From positions 1 to 53,062 of the forward strand of contig CALLMH010000101.1 of the NCBI GenBank assembly GCA_938007965.1: a stretch of DNA of 53,062 bases, read 5' to 3'. The notes under the pieces were generated by a model. That model made no database searches. It was not told where the DNA came from and saw only the letters and a list, made by a program, of their open reading frames with translations. Below are positions 1 through 10,100 of this stretch, piece by piece. The DNA is from an uncultured Saprospiraceae bacterium (lineage in GTDB: Bacteria; Bacteroidota; Bacteroidia; Chitinophagales; Saprospiraceae). Each line of letters begins with the position of its first letter. The stretch's first letter is position 1. A program made the translations under genes and the position numbers.

Positions 1-1
1 A

Positions 2-3000
2 GCACAACTGAAAACAGTCGCACCAAATGGTAGTGTGAGAGCTTCGGAAACAATCATCGAGGTGCCATCATTCAAAAAAATGGTTACTGACAAGAAAGAA
101 ACCAGAGCTACCTTTACCCCAAGAAGTATGAAATTCGTACCCACCGCGCAAAATGGTCTTACGGTACTTAATAGAGATCAAAATCAACTCCCGATTCTGA
201 TAAGCGGTCATCCAGAACTCAGTCTCAGGAGTACAGATACTAGAGAAGGAATGGGTCTAAATTTTCTGGAAAATGCTAAAGATCTAATGTCTATCACAAG
301 CCCAGCTGAAGAATTTATAGAGATAAAATCAGAAACGGATGAACTGGGAATAACACATATCAAATACCAACAAGTACATAGAGGGGTTCCTATATACGGC
401 TCAGAAGTAATCTATCATAATAACAGCAAATCACAATGGTTGAACGGTCGATACTCTGAAACACCGACTTTAGAATCAGTAGAGCCGAGTATAGATCTCA
501 CATCGATTACTGAGATAGCTGTGGAGGATTTAGGCGGAATTAAGGAGGTCAAAAATGATAAGTTTAATCTATTCGGATTTGAGAAGATCAAAGGAGATCT
601 GATGATTTATGATGGTAGGCTATGCTATGTATTGGTCGTCTACAAGAGCATCATAGATAGGTGGGAGTATATCATAGATGCACATACTGGAGATGTAATA
701 AGAAAACATGAGAATATGTGTAAATTACACAATCATGGAGCTCATGAAAATTGTAGTCACAAATTAAGTAATGATGAGACAACTAAGGAATTAAGTGTAT
801 CTGAGACAACCGCGGATAATCTTCCACCTGATGGACCTACTATATCGACTGCTCAGGATTTATTTGGTGCTACGAGACAGATCAATACTTACGAGTCAGG
901 TAATCGATTCTATATGATAGATGCTGCAAGAACGATGTTTGACAATGCCAGTTCTAGTATTCCGAATGATCCCGTGGGGACAATATGGACGATCGATGCA
1001 TTCAATACAAACCCACAAAACAGTGACTTCGAATATGATCATGTAGTTTCTAATTCTTCAAATTTCTCAGGAAAACAGACGGGTGTCTCAGCTCAATATA
1101 ATGGTGGTCAAGCTTATCAATATTTCAAAGAAATTCATGACCGAGAGTCTATAAATGGAACGGGCGGAAATGTGATAGGGTTGATCAATATCGCAGACGA
1201 AGACGGTAGTTCTCTAGGTAATGCTTTTTGGAATGGAATAGCGATGTTTTATGGAAATGGTGATAATGCTTTTGAATCACTGGCACGAGGTCTAGATGTG
1301 GCAGGGCACGAGATGTCACATGGAGTAATACAGAGTACAGCAAATCTAGAATATCAAGGGGAGTCCGGTGCATTGAATGAGTCGTTCGCCGATATATTTG
1401 GAGCGATGATAGATAGAGAAGATTGGTTGATTGGAGAAGATGTAGTGAAGAATTCGGCGTTCCCTTCTGGCGCATTGAGAAGTCTGCAAGATCCGCATAA
1501 TGGAGCAAGTACGGGAAACTTCAATGCTGGCTGGCAACCACGAACATATAGCGAAAGATTCACAGGTAGTCAGGATAATGGTGGAGTTCATATCAATAGT
1601 GGTATACCGAACTGGGCGTTTTTTAAATTTGCCACCTCTAGTGGAGTAGGAAAAGAAAGAGCTGAAAAAGTATATTATAGAGCATTGGACAAATATATGA
1701 CAAAGTCTTCTCAGTTCATAGATGCGCGTCTCGCGGTGGTGCAAGCTGCTACTGACCTATATGGCGCAGGTGTAGCCAATGCGGCTAGAGCTGCCTTTGA
1801 TGAGGTAGAAATATTCAGTGGGGATGGGACTGTAGTAACTACTGATGTAGAGGCTAATCCTGGAGAGGATCTTGTTCTTTTTACCACTACAGATCAGCAA
1901 GGACTATATATAACCAATGGAGAGGGTAGTTTTCTTACAGATTCTAATGGGAATGCGCTTTTCAATCCATTGACGACTCAAGATCCAGCTAGTGTACCTA
2001 GTGTCTCAGATGATGGATCAGAGATTATATTCGTAAACCAAGATAAAGAGCTGTACTATATTCTCATTGATTGGTCGACGAATACGGTTCAGTTCGAAGG
2101 AGTAATAACCTCTAATGAACAGTGGAGAAATGCGGTATTCTCTAAAGATGGGCTCAGGATGGCCGCACTACGAGAAGTACAAGAAGATCAGATTTTTGTA
2201 TATGATTTTATTAGTGAGTCGGGGATTGATTATACTCTATTTAATCCTACATTTACTGAAGGGGTGAGTACTGGTGATGTATTGTACGCCGATGCATTGG
2301 AGTTTGATTTCACTGGAGATTATCTGATGTACGATGCATATAATCAGCTCGAAAGCTCATTTGGTAATCCGATTGATTATTGGGATATTGGATTCATCAA
2401 GGTATTCAATACTGATTCGGGAACATTCACTAATGGTAATGAAATCCAAAAATTATTTTCTCAGTTGCCAGAAGGGGTAGATATCGGAAATCCAACGTTT
2501 TCAAAAAATAGTGATTTCATTATCGCTTTTGATTTCTTGGAGGATGGTGAGTTTAAGGTATTGGGTAGTAATATCGAATTACAAGAGACAGAAGAGATAT
2601 TTGTGGATAATGATAGACCAGGCTATCCGAGCTATTCTAATGCCGATGATAAAGTCTTATTTGATGCCATCAATGATAATACAGGACTAGGCGTCATAGG
2701 AGGTGCAGAACTAATGAGTAATAAGATAGAATCCAACTCGGCAGCTATACAGATAGGGTTCGAGTCTGCAGGTATCAAGTGGGGCGTATGGTTTGGCAAT
2801 GGTGAAAGAAATATCACATCAAGCGAAGATGTAATCCTCGACGAAAGTGATATCACAGTATTTCCAAACCCTGCAGGCGAATCAATCACTATCAAATCAA
2901 CTATCGAAAATGCTGGTGAAACACAAATCTCAATCGTTGATATAATGGGGAGATCTATCTTGGTAAAGACTGTTGATAAATTAGAGAAGGAAACTTCACT

Positions 3001-3088
3001 AGATATTTCAAAACTAACGGTCGGTTCTTATATCTTGAATATTAGAAACGACCAAGGCGTATCAAGTGAGATGTTCGTAAAAGAGTAA
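2..3088 (+). CDS. Secreted M4 (thermolysin-like) metallopeptidase, T9SS type A sorted, 5' end cut by window edge
   Basis: Zinc endopeptidase acting outside the cell. The frame is open to the left edge without a stop, so the GTG at 35 is internal and the signal peptide lies outside the window. Residue numbers here count from that GTG. Domain order: FTP/PepSY-like propeptide (about 75-230), M4 catalytic domain (about 280-600), a PD40/beta-propeller-like region (about 610-900), and a C-terminal Por-secretion tail (about 935-1017, starting at the FPNPAGE motif). The zinc site is HEMSH (H425, E426, H429) with third ligand E449 in NESFADIFG. The motif GGVHINSGIPN supplies the thermolysin-type catalytic histidine. 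All key residues are present, so it should be active once the propeptide is removed. A clear rho-independent terminator follows. The family call is firm. The propeller between catalytic and sorting domains may bind substrate or surface, which is inference. Confidence 0.93.
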   Translation, partial: AQLKTVAPNGSVRASETIIEVPSFKKMVTDKKETRATFTPRSMKFVPTAQNGLTVLNRDQNQLPILISGHPELSLRSTDTREGMGLNFLENAKDLMSITSPAEEFIEIKSETDELGITHIKYQQVHRGVPIYGSEVIYHNNSKSQWLNGRYSETPTLESVEPSIDLTSITEIAVEDLGGIKEVKNDKFNLFGFEKIKGDLMIYDGRLCYVLVVYKSIIDRWEYIIDAHTGDVIRKHENMCKLHNHGAHENCSHKLSNDETTKELSVSETTADNLPPDGPTISTAQDLFGATRQINTYESGNRFYMIDAARTMFDNASSSIPNDPVGTIWTIDAFNTNPQNSDFEYDHVVSNSSNFSGKQTGVSAQYNGGQAYQYFKEIHDRESINGTGGNVIGLINIADEDGSSLGNAFWNGIAMFYGNGDNAFESLARGLDVAGHEMSHGVIQSTANLEYQGESGALNESFADIFGAMIDREDWLIGEDVVKNSAFPSGALRSLQDPHNGASTGNFNAGWQPRTYSERFTGSQDNGGVHINSGIPNWAFFKFATSSGVGKERAEKVYYRALDKYMTKSSQFIDARLAVVQAATDLYGAGVANAARAAFDEVEIFSGDGTVVTTDVEANPGEDLVLFTTTDQQGLYITNGEGSFLTDSNGNALFNPLTTQDPASVPSVSDDGSEIIFVNQDKELYYILIDWSTNTVQFEGVITSNEQWRNAVFSKDGLRMAALREVQEDQIFVYDFISESGIDYTLFNPTFTEGVSTGDVLYADALEFDFTGDYLMYDAYNQLESSFGNPIDYWDIGFIKVFNTDSGTFTNGNEIQKLFSQLPEGVDIGNPTFSKNSDFIIAFDFLEDGEFKVLGSNIELQETEEIFVDNDRPGYPSYSNADDKVLFDAINDNTGLGVIGGAELMSNKIESNSAAIQIGFESAGIKWGVWFGNGERNITSSEDVILDESDITVFPNPAGESITIKSTIENAGETQISIVDIMGRSILVKTVDKLEKETSLDISKLTVGSYILNIRNDQGVSSEMFVKE

Positions 3089-3131
3089 AATGTACGTTGG
3101 TTTCAACTGACAAATTAATATGATTAAATTT

Positions 3132-3164
3132 ATGCCTGATTGCAATTTGTAGTCAGGCATTTTT
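3132..3164 (+). terminator. Rho-independent terminator after the M4 peptidase
   Basis: Perfect 8-bp stem atgcctga (3132-3139) / tcaggcat (3153-3160) with a 13-nt loop, followed by TTTT. It lies 43 bases after the peptidase stop and 11 bases before the glycosyltransferase ATG, so it separates the two units or gives partial read-through. Confidence 0.8.
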
Positions 3165-3175
3165 GATAGTAATAA

Positions 3176-4165
3176 ATGGATTCTCAATATAAAAAAGTAC
3201 TTATAGTTAGATTCAGTTCGATAGGCGATATCGTGCTGACTAGTCCTGTGGTCCGCTGCGTGAAAAAACAATTAGGTTGTAAAGTCCATTTTATCACAAA
3301 GTCAAAATATAAGTCGACTGTAGAGTATAATCCACACATCGATAAGATTTATACTATAGATAAAGAAATCACCGAAGTGCTTCCTCAATTGAAAGCTGAG
3401 AAATATGACCTCATAATTGATCTCCATAAGAACCTGCGGTCCCAACGACTGAAACTGAGTCTCAGAACAAAGTCAATCTCATTCGATAAGATCAATATCG
3501 AAAAGTGGTTGCGGATATATACTAGGATGGATACATTGCCTGATAAGCATCTCGTAGATAGATATTTTGAGAGTCTATCGAGTATTGGTGTGGTCAATGA
3601 TGACGAAGGATTATGCTATCATCATGGTAGGACTGATAATGATATAGCAAACCTCATTCCCACTGAGAAGTATGTTGCCATAGTGCTAGGTGCTACCTAT
3701 TACACAAAAAGGATTCCAATAGAAAAGCTGGAGATAATAATTCAAAATTCTGAGTTGAAGTGTCTATTATTGGGCGGAGCTGATGTGGCTGGCCTAGCAG
3801 CTGACTTGGCATCTCGATTCCCACAAGTAAAGAACCTATGTGGCTTAGTATCCCTAAATGAAAGCGCGGCTCTTGTGTCACATAGTAAATATACAATCAC
3901 AGGCGATACAGGTCTCATGCATATGGCGGCAGCCTTTAAGACTCCTATGATGGTATTCTGGGGGAGTACAGCTTATGAATTGGGTATGTATCCGTACTAT
4001 GGAAGTAACCATAAGATACTCAGTCTATACATGGAAAACAAAGATATAAACTGTAGCCCATGCTCCAAGATTGGGAAGGAAGTCTGCCCGAAGGGGCATT
4101 TCAAATGTATGATGGATCTAAAAAATAATGATATTATAAATGCCATGAAATTATTGGAAAATTAA
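3176..4165 (+). CDS. Glycosyltransferase family 9 (ADP-heptose:LPS heptosyltransferase-like)
   Basis: Predicted cytoplasmic or membrane-associated GT-B glycosyltransferase of the WaaC/WaaF type, which adds heptose to the lipopolysaccharide inner core. Seen: the N-terminal motif VLIVRFSSIGDIVLTSPV (about residues 8-25), a central linker, and the C-terminal nucleotide-sugar loop TGDTGLMHMAAA (about 242-253) followed by the FWGST segment. Length (329 aa) is normal. A cysteine-rich tail with the pattern CSPCSKIGKEVCPKG, then another Cys, is a usual feature of the Bacteroidota members. ATG start. No other LPS gene is adjacent, so the exact sugar and acceptor cannot be inferred. Confidence 0.88.
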   Translation: MDSQYKKVLIVRFSSIGDIVLTSPVVRCVKKQLGCKVHFITKSKYKSTVEYNPHIDKIYTIDKEITEVLPQLKAEKYDLIIDLHKNLRSQRLKLSLRTKSISFDKINIEKWLRIYTRMDTLPDKHLVDRYFESLSSIGVVNDDEGLCYHHGRTDNDIANLIPTEKYVAIVLGATYYTKRIPIEKLEIIIQNSELKCLLLGGADVAGLAADLASRFPQVKNLCGLVSLNESAALVSHSKYTITGDTGLMHMAAAFKTPMMVFWGSTAYELGMYPYYGSNHKILSLYMENKDINCSPCSKIGKEVCPKGHFKCMMDLKNNDIINAMKLLEN

Positions 4166-4228
4166 TAATCAAACGTTAATCCTAGAGCATTGATCTATAT
4201 TTTGCTTTATTTTTAATACCTTGAATAT

Positions 4229-5821
4229 GTGAGTGTATTTAAAAGATATCTAAAATATATTGTCGTGATATTGGGCAGCTTGGATTGTACTTCATTAGGT
4301 GCTCAGATCTGTGATTTTCATGGGAAACCCATAGCACTAGATGGACAGACGACGCCTGACATATTCAACGCCACGACCACACTAGAATACTTAGATCAAA
4401 TCTTAATGATCGATGGAAGTCCTCAAGAAGTCGATGAGCTAGAGGTGCATTTTTTTGACAACCGGGGCGAGCTGGATATAATCCTTGGGTGTAGTTTTCC
4501 ATTGGCTCATGATTTCTATGCTTCTGTGTCAGGAGAAATATTGGCTTTCGATCTCAATGAAGATATCAATAGTAATGGCATCCAAAAATTAGATTATATA
4601 TCATTTGATCAATATGGTCGAAAGTTCAAATTCGTATTGATCAATAGAACATATCTATACGAATTTGTGAATGCTGTGACGCATATTCTTCAGCCATCTA
4701 CTTTCTATGAGCAAGGAGTGATTGGTCCGCAATCATTCGAATATATTCGCCTGTCCGAGATAAGTGGAGACTTTACACTTATATCGGAAGCATTATATGA
4801 GACGGTTACAGAGCAGGTACTTGTTTCGGATGCATATTCGAAGCTTATCATTGTGCCCGCTGAGTTTGAGACTGCTTACCATCACTATTATCATGAGTCG
4901 AGTGACTGCGAAGATGCGATAGTAGAGACGGAATCTATGAATTTTATAGCGCGAGAAGAATATTCGGAATTACAAATCATAGAGGCTGAATTGGCCACTG
5001 TCACCGAATTGAGTTTGGACGCGCATGCATATTATGGTCCGACCTATTTCAAACGAGAAATAATAAACCTTGATAGTCTCAAGCAGATCTATACGACAAA
5101 CCTGGTCATAGATAGTATGAAAGAGGATTGTTATCATCTCAATTTTCTAAGATGCGCTAATTATACAGAGGTACTCGACAGTACGACTTCTGTACCTGAG
5201 TTGGGAGATGCCTACCTTCCATGTCCTACTGATTATAGCAGCGCTGGAGTTTATTGTTACAACCAAGAAATAGAAGTGCCGGCAACTTATAAACAAAGAG
5301 ATTATTTGAAATTAGTAACACCTGCCTCGACAATATCTACTGTGGTGGAGGCGGAGATGGATACTGTGGAAGTATCAAGAATTACAAATAAGGAAACCAT
5401 AGATGAGTCTTGTATTACCTATACTTACGATTCGATTGCATATTATAAACTGGTATCTCCTCCAACAGTAGCTGTCACAGAGACCCCTGCATCATATGGG
5501 ACTATTACTCGGAGTCTGTTACATGAGCCTCCTGTATTCGAAGCGATAGCATCCGAAGAACAAGTAGATACAATAATCGTCCAAACTGCGGAAAATATCG
5601 TAAAAGACGAAGGGCACCTCAACTTACAAAACATAGATCTACTATGTATGCATGAAACGATCAAAAGAAGAATGGTAGAGCTATCACTTGCAAATGAAGA
5701 AGATGAAATCTACGGCAAAGCGTACTATCAAGCAATCATAGAATATCAACAATCAAAGCAAATAAAAATAGGCGCAATCGATAAGGAACTGCTAGAATCA
5801 TTAAATATCAGCTTCGAATGA
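4229..5821 (+). CDS. Secreted repeat protein with a peptidoglycan-binding-like C-terminus
   Basis: I do not recognise a named family. GTG is the only start after an in-frame stop at 4214 that retains the signal peptide (residues 1-25, cleavage near SLGA-Q). The central part (about 190-460) is built from degenerate units of roughly 35-45 residues with the flavour VTEQVLV-x(8)-VPAEFET, YLKLVTPAST and YYKLVSPPTV. Similar PAxYxTVT-type repeats occur in long Bacteroidota cell-surface proteins. The last 60 residues resemble a PG_binding_1 domain: a helix around HETIKRRMVEL, then YYQAIIEYQQSKQIKIGAID and KELLESLNI, matching the usual FQ..xGLxxDGxID..TLxxL pattern. It shares an ATGA overlap with the downstream thioredoxin-like gene, so the two are translationally coupled. 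A periplasmic or cell-wall role is inference. Confidence 0.55.
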   Translation: MSVFKRYLKYIVVILGSLDCTSLGAQICDFHGKPIALDGQTTPDIFNATTTLEYLDQILMIDGSPQEVDELEVHFFDNRGELDIILGCSFPLAHDFYASVSGEILAFDLNEDINSNGIQKLDYISFDQYGRKFKFVLINRTYLYEFVNAVTHILQPSTFYEQGVIGPQSFEYIRLSEISGDFTLISEALYETVTEQVLVSDAYSKLIIVPAEFETAYHHYYHESSDCEDAIVETESMNFIAREEYSELQIIEAELATVTELSLDAHAYYGPTYFKREIINLDSLKQIYTTNLVIDSMKEDCYHLNFLRCANYTEVLDSTTSVPELGDAYLPCPTDYSSAGVYCYNQEIEVPATYKQRDYLKLVTPASTISTVVEAEMDTVEVSRITNKETIDESCITYTYDSIAYYKLVSPPTVAVTETPASYGTITRSLLHEPPVFEAIASEEQVDTIIVQTAENIVKDEGHLNLQNIDLLCMHETIKRRMVELSLANEEDEIYGKAYYQAIIEYQQSKQIKIGAIDKELLESLNISFE

Positions 5822-7047
5822 GGGTAGTGAATGGATATATAAAAAATGGAAGATTGATTTGTCTGATGGTGTTTTGTATGACTAATCTTGGTGCTCAGAC
5901 TATAGATTTTTCTTTCTACACGAAGGATTATGATGGGGGAGTAGTGCCACTGACCGAGCGATTAGATCCTGATAAGAATTATCTAGTGTTGTTTTCAGCA
6001 TTTTGGTGTCAGCCGTGTGTGAAGCAGATAGATGACGTGTTTTCCCAAGATATTAGTGTTTATCGAGAATTATACAATCTAGAAATCATATTGCTCAATG
6101 ATGATTACTTCGACGAAACTAATATTGCAAGAAATAAAATAAGGGAAAAACGATGGTACTTCAATCAATACATGACGGACAATATTTTCGGAGCATTGGG
6201 AGTAAATTCTATACCGAGGGATTATTTGATTCTAGCGGGAGAATCTACTGGAGAGCGCGTATATGCCTCTAATTTCTTATCTGTATTGGAATCGAAGTAT
6301 ATCGAAAATGGATATGAATCCGTATTCTTTGACAAAAATATTCAACAAGTCTTAACGAGTACTTGCGAGGTGTCAGCTTATGACTACGGAGTTACAGGTT
6401 CTGAGATGTTTAATAATAAGGAATACCACAACGTCAATGGACAATATTATAGATCTGGAATTTTAAACAAAAATATATACAGATACAACCCCTTGACAGA
6501 GGAAGAGGATATTGTGTTTGATTATTATCTAGGATTGTGTGATGGATTTACTTTGAGAGATTATGAAGGTGATGCTATTCAATTGACAGTAGAGTCAAGG
6601 ACAATAGTCGAAGGAGAGATTATAATAGAAACAGATCAAATGATCGTGTCCGAGTGTGGAGAAGATATACCATTTATCATGTCTTCGACTACTGGAAGTA
6701 ATGCTGGCTTAGTGTTCGATATAGAGGATCATAAGATCGTATCACGACTCATATGTCATACTGCCGAACACGAATCTGTATATGTAGACGACGAAATTGC
6801 AGATTTGTGCATTGCTGTAAATACTGATGAGCTAACGGTAGAGGATGATTTGAGATTGACTAATAATCCAGGAGATGGCGTATTTAGAGTGATAGGGGAT
6901 ATCAAATTACCAATCATAGTCAGGGATATACATGGAAACATAAATGTAGACGCTCAATATGGGAATAGTATAGATATTTCAATGTTGCCCAATGGAATCT
7001 ATTCGGTCACTGTGGGTAGAGAAAGTTGTATTTATATAAAGAGATAA
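5818..7047 (+). CDS. Secreted thioredoxin-like protein with CxxC and a T9SS-like tail
   Basis: Predicted exported thiol-disulfide protein. A signal peptide (cleavage near NLGA-Q) is followed by a thioredoxin/TlpA-like fold with the redox motif FSAFWCQPC (C64, C67) and a plausible cis-proline in NSIPRDYLIL. About 200 residues of beta-rich sequence follow. The end (about 345-409, from LTNNPGDGVFRV to NGIYSVTVGR) looks like a degenerate type A sorting domain, with NNPGDG in place of the usual NPxxG. The ATG overlaps the stop of the preceding gene (ATGA), giving a two-gene operon whose partner is the peptidoglycan-binding-like protein. The redox fold is well supported. Secretion to the surface by T9SS is likely. 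The substrate is unknown, although the Cys-containing partner is an obvious candidate (inference). Confidence 0.7.
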   Translation: MRVVNGYIKNGRLICLMVFCMTNLGAQTIDFSFYTKDYDGGVVPLTERLDPDKNYLVLFSAFWCQPCVKQIDDVFSQDISVYRELYNLEIILLNDDYFDETNIARNKIREKRWYFNQYMTDNIFGALGVNSIPRDYLILAGESTGERVYASNFLSVLESKYIENGYESVFFDKNIQQVLTSTCEVSAYDYGVTGSEMFNNKEYHNVNGQYYRSGILNKNIYRYNPLTEEEDIVFDYYLGLCDGFTLRDYEGDAIQLTVESRTIVEGEIIIETDQMIVSECGEDIPFIMSSTTGSNAGLVFDIEDHKIVSRLICHTAEHESVYVDDEIADLCIAVNTDELTVEDDLRLTNNPGDGVFRVIGDIKLPIIVRDIHGNINVDAQYGNSIDISMLPNGIYSVTVGRESCIYIKR

Positions 7048-7149
7048 GTCATCCATGTAGTTTCTTTTACTGATGATAATTTTAGTTAGAGATTATTAAT
7101 CTCCTCATGCTGAATTTGTATTGATATTCAAGACTTACGGCTTTGACAT

Positions 7150-10100
7150 TTACTTCTGTACCTCTTTGAATAGATCCTGCAACATCACTCGCGCTTGTTT
7201 CAAGCCTTTGACGCCATCTTTTATCATCAGTAGGTAGTTTCTAGACTGCTTTAGAGAATAGCCTTTAAGCTGACCGCCGACGGATACATATTTTAATATT
7301 GCTTGGAATTGTTCTGTCTCGAAGTAAGAGGACTGTGGATTGCCGATGAAGTAGCATCGCAGTTTATTTCCCTTCAATGATAATCGCTCGAATCCGAGTT
7401 TCTTGCATATCCATCGCACTCTCAGTCCGTCAAATAATTCATTTACTTGTTTGGGGATAGGGCCGAATCTATCTCGCATCGCGTCGATGAATTTGGTCAA
7501 ATCTTCTTCATTGTTGATACCGTCGAGCTGTGTATATAGTAGTAGTCGTTCTTGGATATTATTGATATAATCATCAGGAATCAGCATCTCTACATCCGTC
7601 TCTACTTCCACATCCCTGACGTAGTTTCTATCGGTTTGAACTTGATCTTTATATACCTCCTTGAATTCTGTTTCCTTGAGTTCGAAGACGGCCTCTTCTA
7701 GTATCTTCTGAAATGTATCATACCCGATGTCGCTTATGAATCCACTTTGTTCTCCACCGAGCATATTGCCGGCACCACGGATATCGAGATCTCTCATAGC
7801 GATATGGAATCCGCTACCTAAGTCAGAAAATTCTTCTAGCGTCTTGAGTCGCTTTCTTGCTTCAGAAGTTAATACCGATAGTGGTGGAGCAAAGAGGTAG
7901 CAGTACGCCTTACGATTAGATCTACCTACCCGTCCTCGCAGTTGGTGCAAGTCACTCATTCCGAATTGGTGCGCATTATTGATGATGATCGTATTCGCAT
8001 TGGCGATATCAAGACCTGTCTCTATGATATTAGTACATATTAAGACATCGTACTCACCAGCGATAAATGAGACTAGCCGCTCTTCCATCTGTTTGGAATC
8101 CATCTGACCATGTGCGATTTGTACGGTGATGTCAGGGCACAATTTCTTTATCATAGCAGCCATGTCAGGGAGGCTTTTTACACGATTGTGTACGAAGAAT
8201 ACTTGCCCTCCTCTGTTTACTTCATAGTATATAGATTCTCTCACCACGTCATCATTGAATATTCTCCGTTCGGTATGAATCGGCTGTCTATTTGGTGGAG
8301 GGGTACGGATTATGGACAGATCTCTAGATCCCATGAGGGAGAATTGCAACGTCCTAGGTATCGGGGTAGCGGTAAGTGTAAGTGTATCTACGTTTACTTT
8401 TAGATTTCTTAGTTTTTCCTTGGCGGCAACTCCAAATTTTTGTTCTTCGTCGATGATCAATAAACCCAAATCTTTGAATTTTACATCCTTGTTGAGAAGT
8501 GAGTGAGTACCAATGACGAGATCGAGCGTGCCGTCTGCCATCTTTGCGAAGATTTCCTTCTTTTGTTTAGCTGTTTTGAATCGATTGAGATAGTCGACCG
8601 TGACTCCGAACTCGTCCATCCGAGCATGGAAGGTCTTATAATGCTGAAGTGCAAGTATGGTAGTAGGTACTAATATAGCCACCTGCTTACCTCCGACCAC
8701 AGCTTTGAATGCTCCCCTCAACGCTATCTCAGTTTTACCGAATCCTACATCTCCGCAGATCAGTCTGTCCATCGGACTCTCGGCCATCATGTCCTCTTTC
8801 ATATCTGTGGTAGCGGTCAGTTGGTCAGGAGTATCTTCGTATAGAAATGATGCCTCTAACTCATTTTGCATGTACCCATCAGGTGGAAAAGCATGACCTT
8901 TTGATGCCTTTCTTTTTGCGTATAGCTTTATTAGCTCTTTAGCTATATCTTTTACTTTTTTCTTTGTTTTTCGTTTGAGAGTCTTCCAAGCATCGCCTCC
9001 GATCTTACTGAGCTTGGGTGGTTTCCCGTCCTTGCCTACGAATTTGCTTATCTTATGTAGCGAATTGATAGATACATATAATATATCATTGTTTTGATAC
9101 AGGAGTCGGACAGATTCCTGAGTCTTGCCTGCGAGTTCTATTTTTTCAAGTCCGCTATACTTGCCTATACCATGATCTATGTGCGTTACAAAATCACCCG
9201 GTTGTAATTCCCGAATCATCTTGAGGCTCATCGCTTGATCTTTTGTGAATCCTTTTCTGAGTTTATACCTGTGAAATCTTTCAAAAATCTGATGATCAGT
9301 ATAGCATGCCACATTTAGATCATGATCAACGAATCCTTCGTATATAGACTTATTCACAGGATGAATGCGAACATCAGCTTTTAAGTCTTCGAATATCGAA
9401 TAAAAACGTTCGATCTGTTTAGCACTATCGGTAAATAAGAAGTTTTCAAAACCTGCCTTTTCGTTTTTTACTAAGTTGTCAATAAGTATCTTGAAATTCT
9501 TATTAAATGAGGGTTGAGGCTTGGTGTTGTAGCTGATTTTTGCATCAGGCTCAATTTTTATTTGAGTTTTCTTCGTAAGGATTATATTATATTTTTCTAT
9601 ACTGTTCAATACCTCATTTGGGTATATGAATGCTCTTTCGTCAAATACTCTTTTGAGTTCAGCTTCTGTATTTACATTTATGGTGGTGGCAAACTTTTCA
9701 GACTTGTCAAAGCACATCTGTAGCTTGTCTAATATGACATCAAAGTCCCTGATCCAGATGACCGTACGTTCATTAAAAACGCTGAATAGGGGTACTTTTT
9801 CTTCTTGTTTGAATCCGCTGTTTATATTAGGGATGATGGACACCCGCTCTATATTCTTGAGGCTGAGTTGATTGGTTGGGTTGAAGGTTCGGATGCTTTC
9901 GATCTCCTCGTCGAATAGTTCGATCCTATATGGCCATTCATTGCCAAAAGAAAAAATATCTACAATCCCACCACGTATTGCAAACTGACCTGGTTCGTAC
10001 ACGAAATCTACGCGCTCAAATCCGTATTCTACCAATACCTCAATGATGAAATCTATGTCGAGATCTTCTCCTTTCTTGATAACTATCTTATTGCTATCAA

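Noticed and set aside
1346-1744. 132-codon ORF opposite the M4 peptidase
   Set aside because: It is antisense to the catalytic motifs of a clear gene, with low-complexity aromatic and Ser-rich content typical of a shadow frame.
7108-7120. Small palindrome (around gagattattaatctc) between the thioredoxin-like gene and mfd
   Set aside because: Stem too short and no T-tract; not distinguishable from background.
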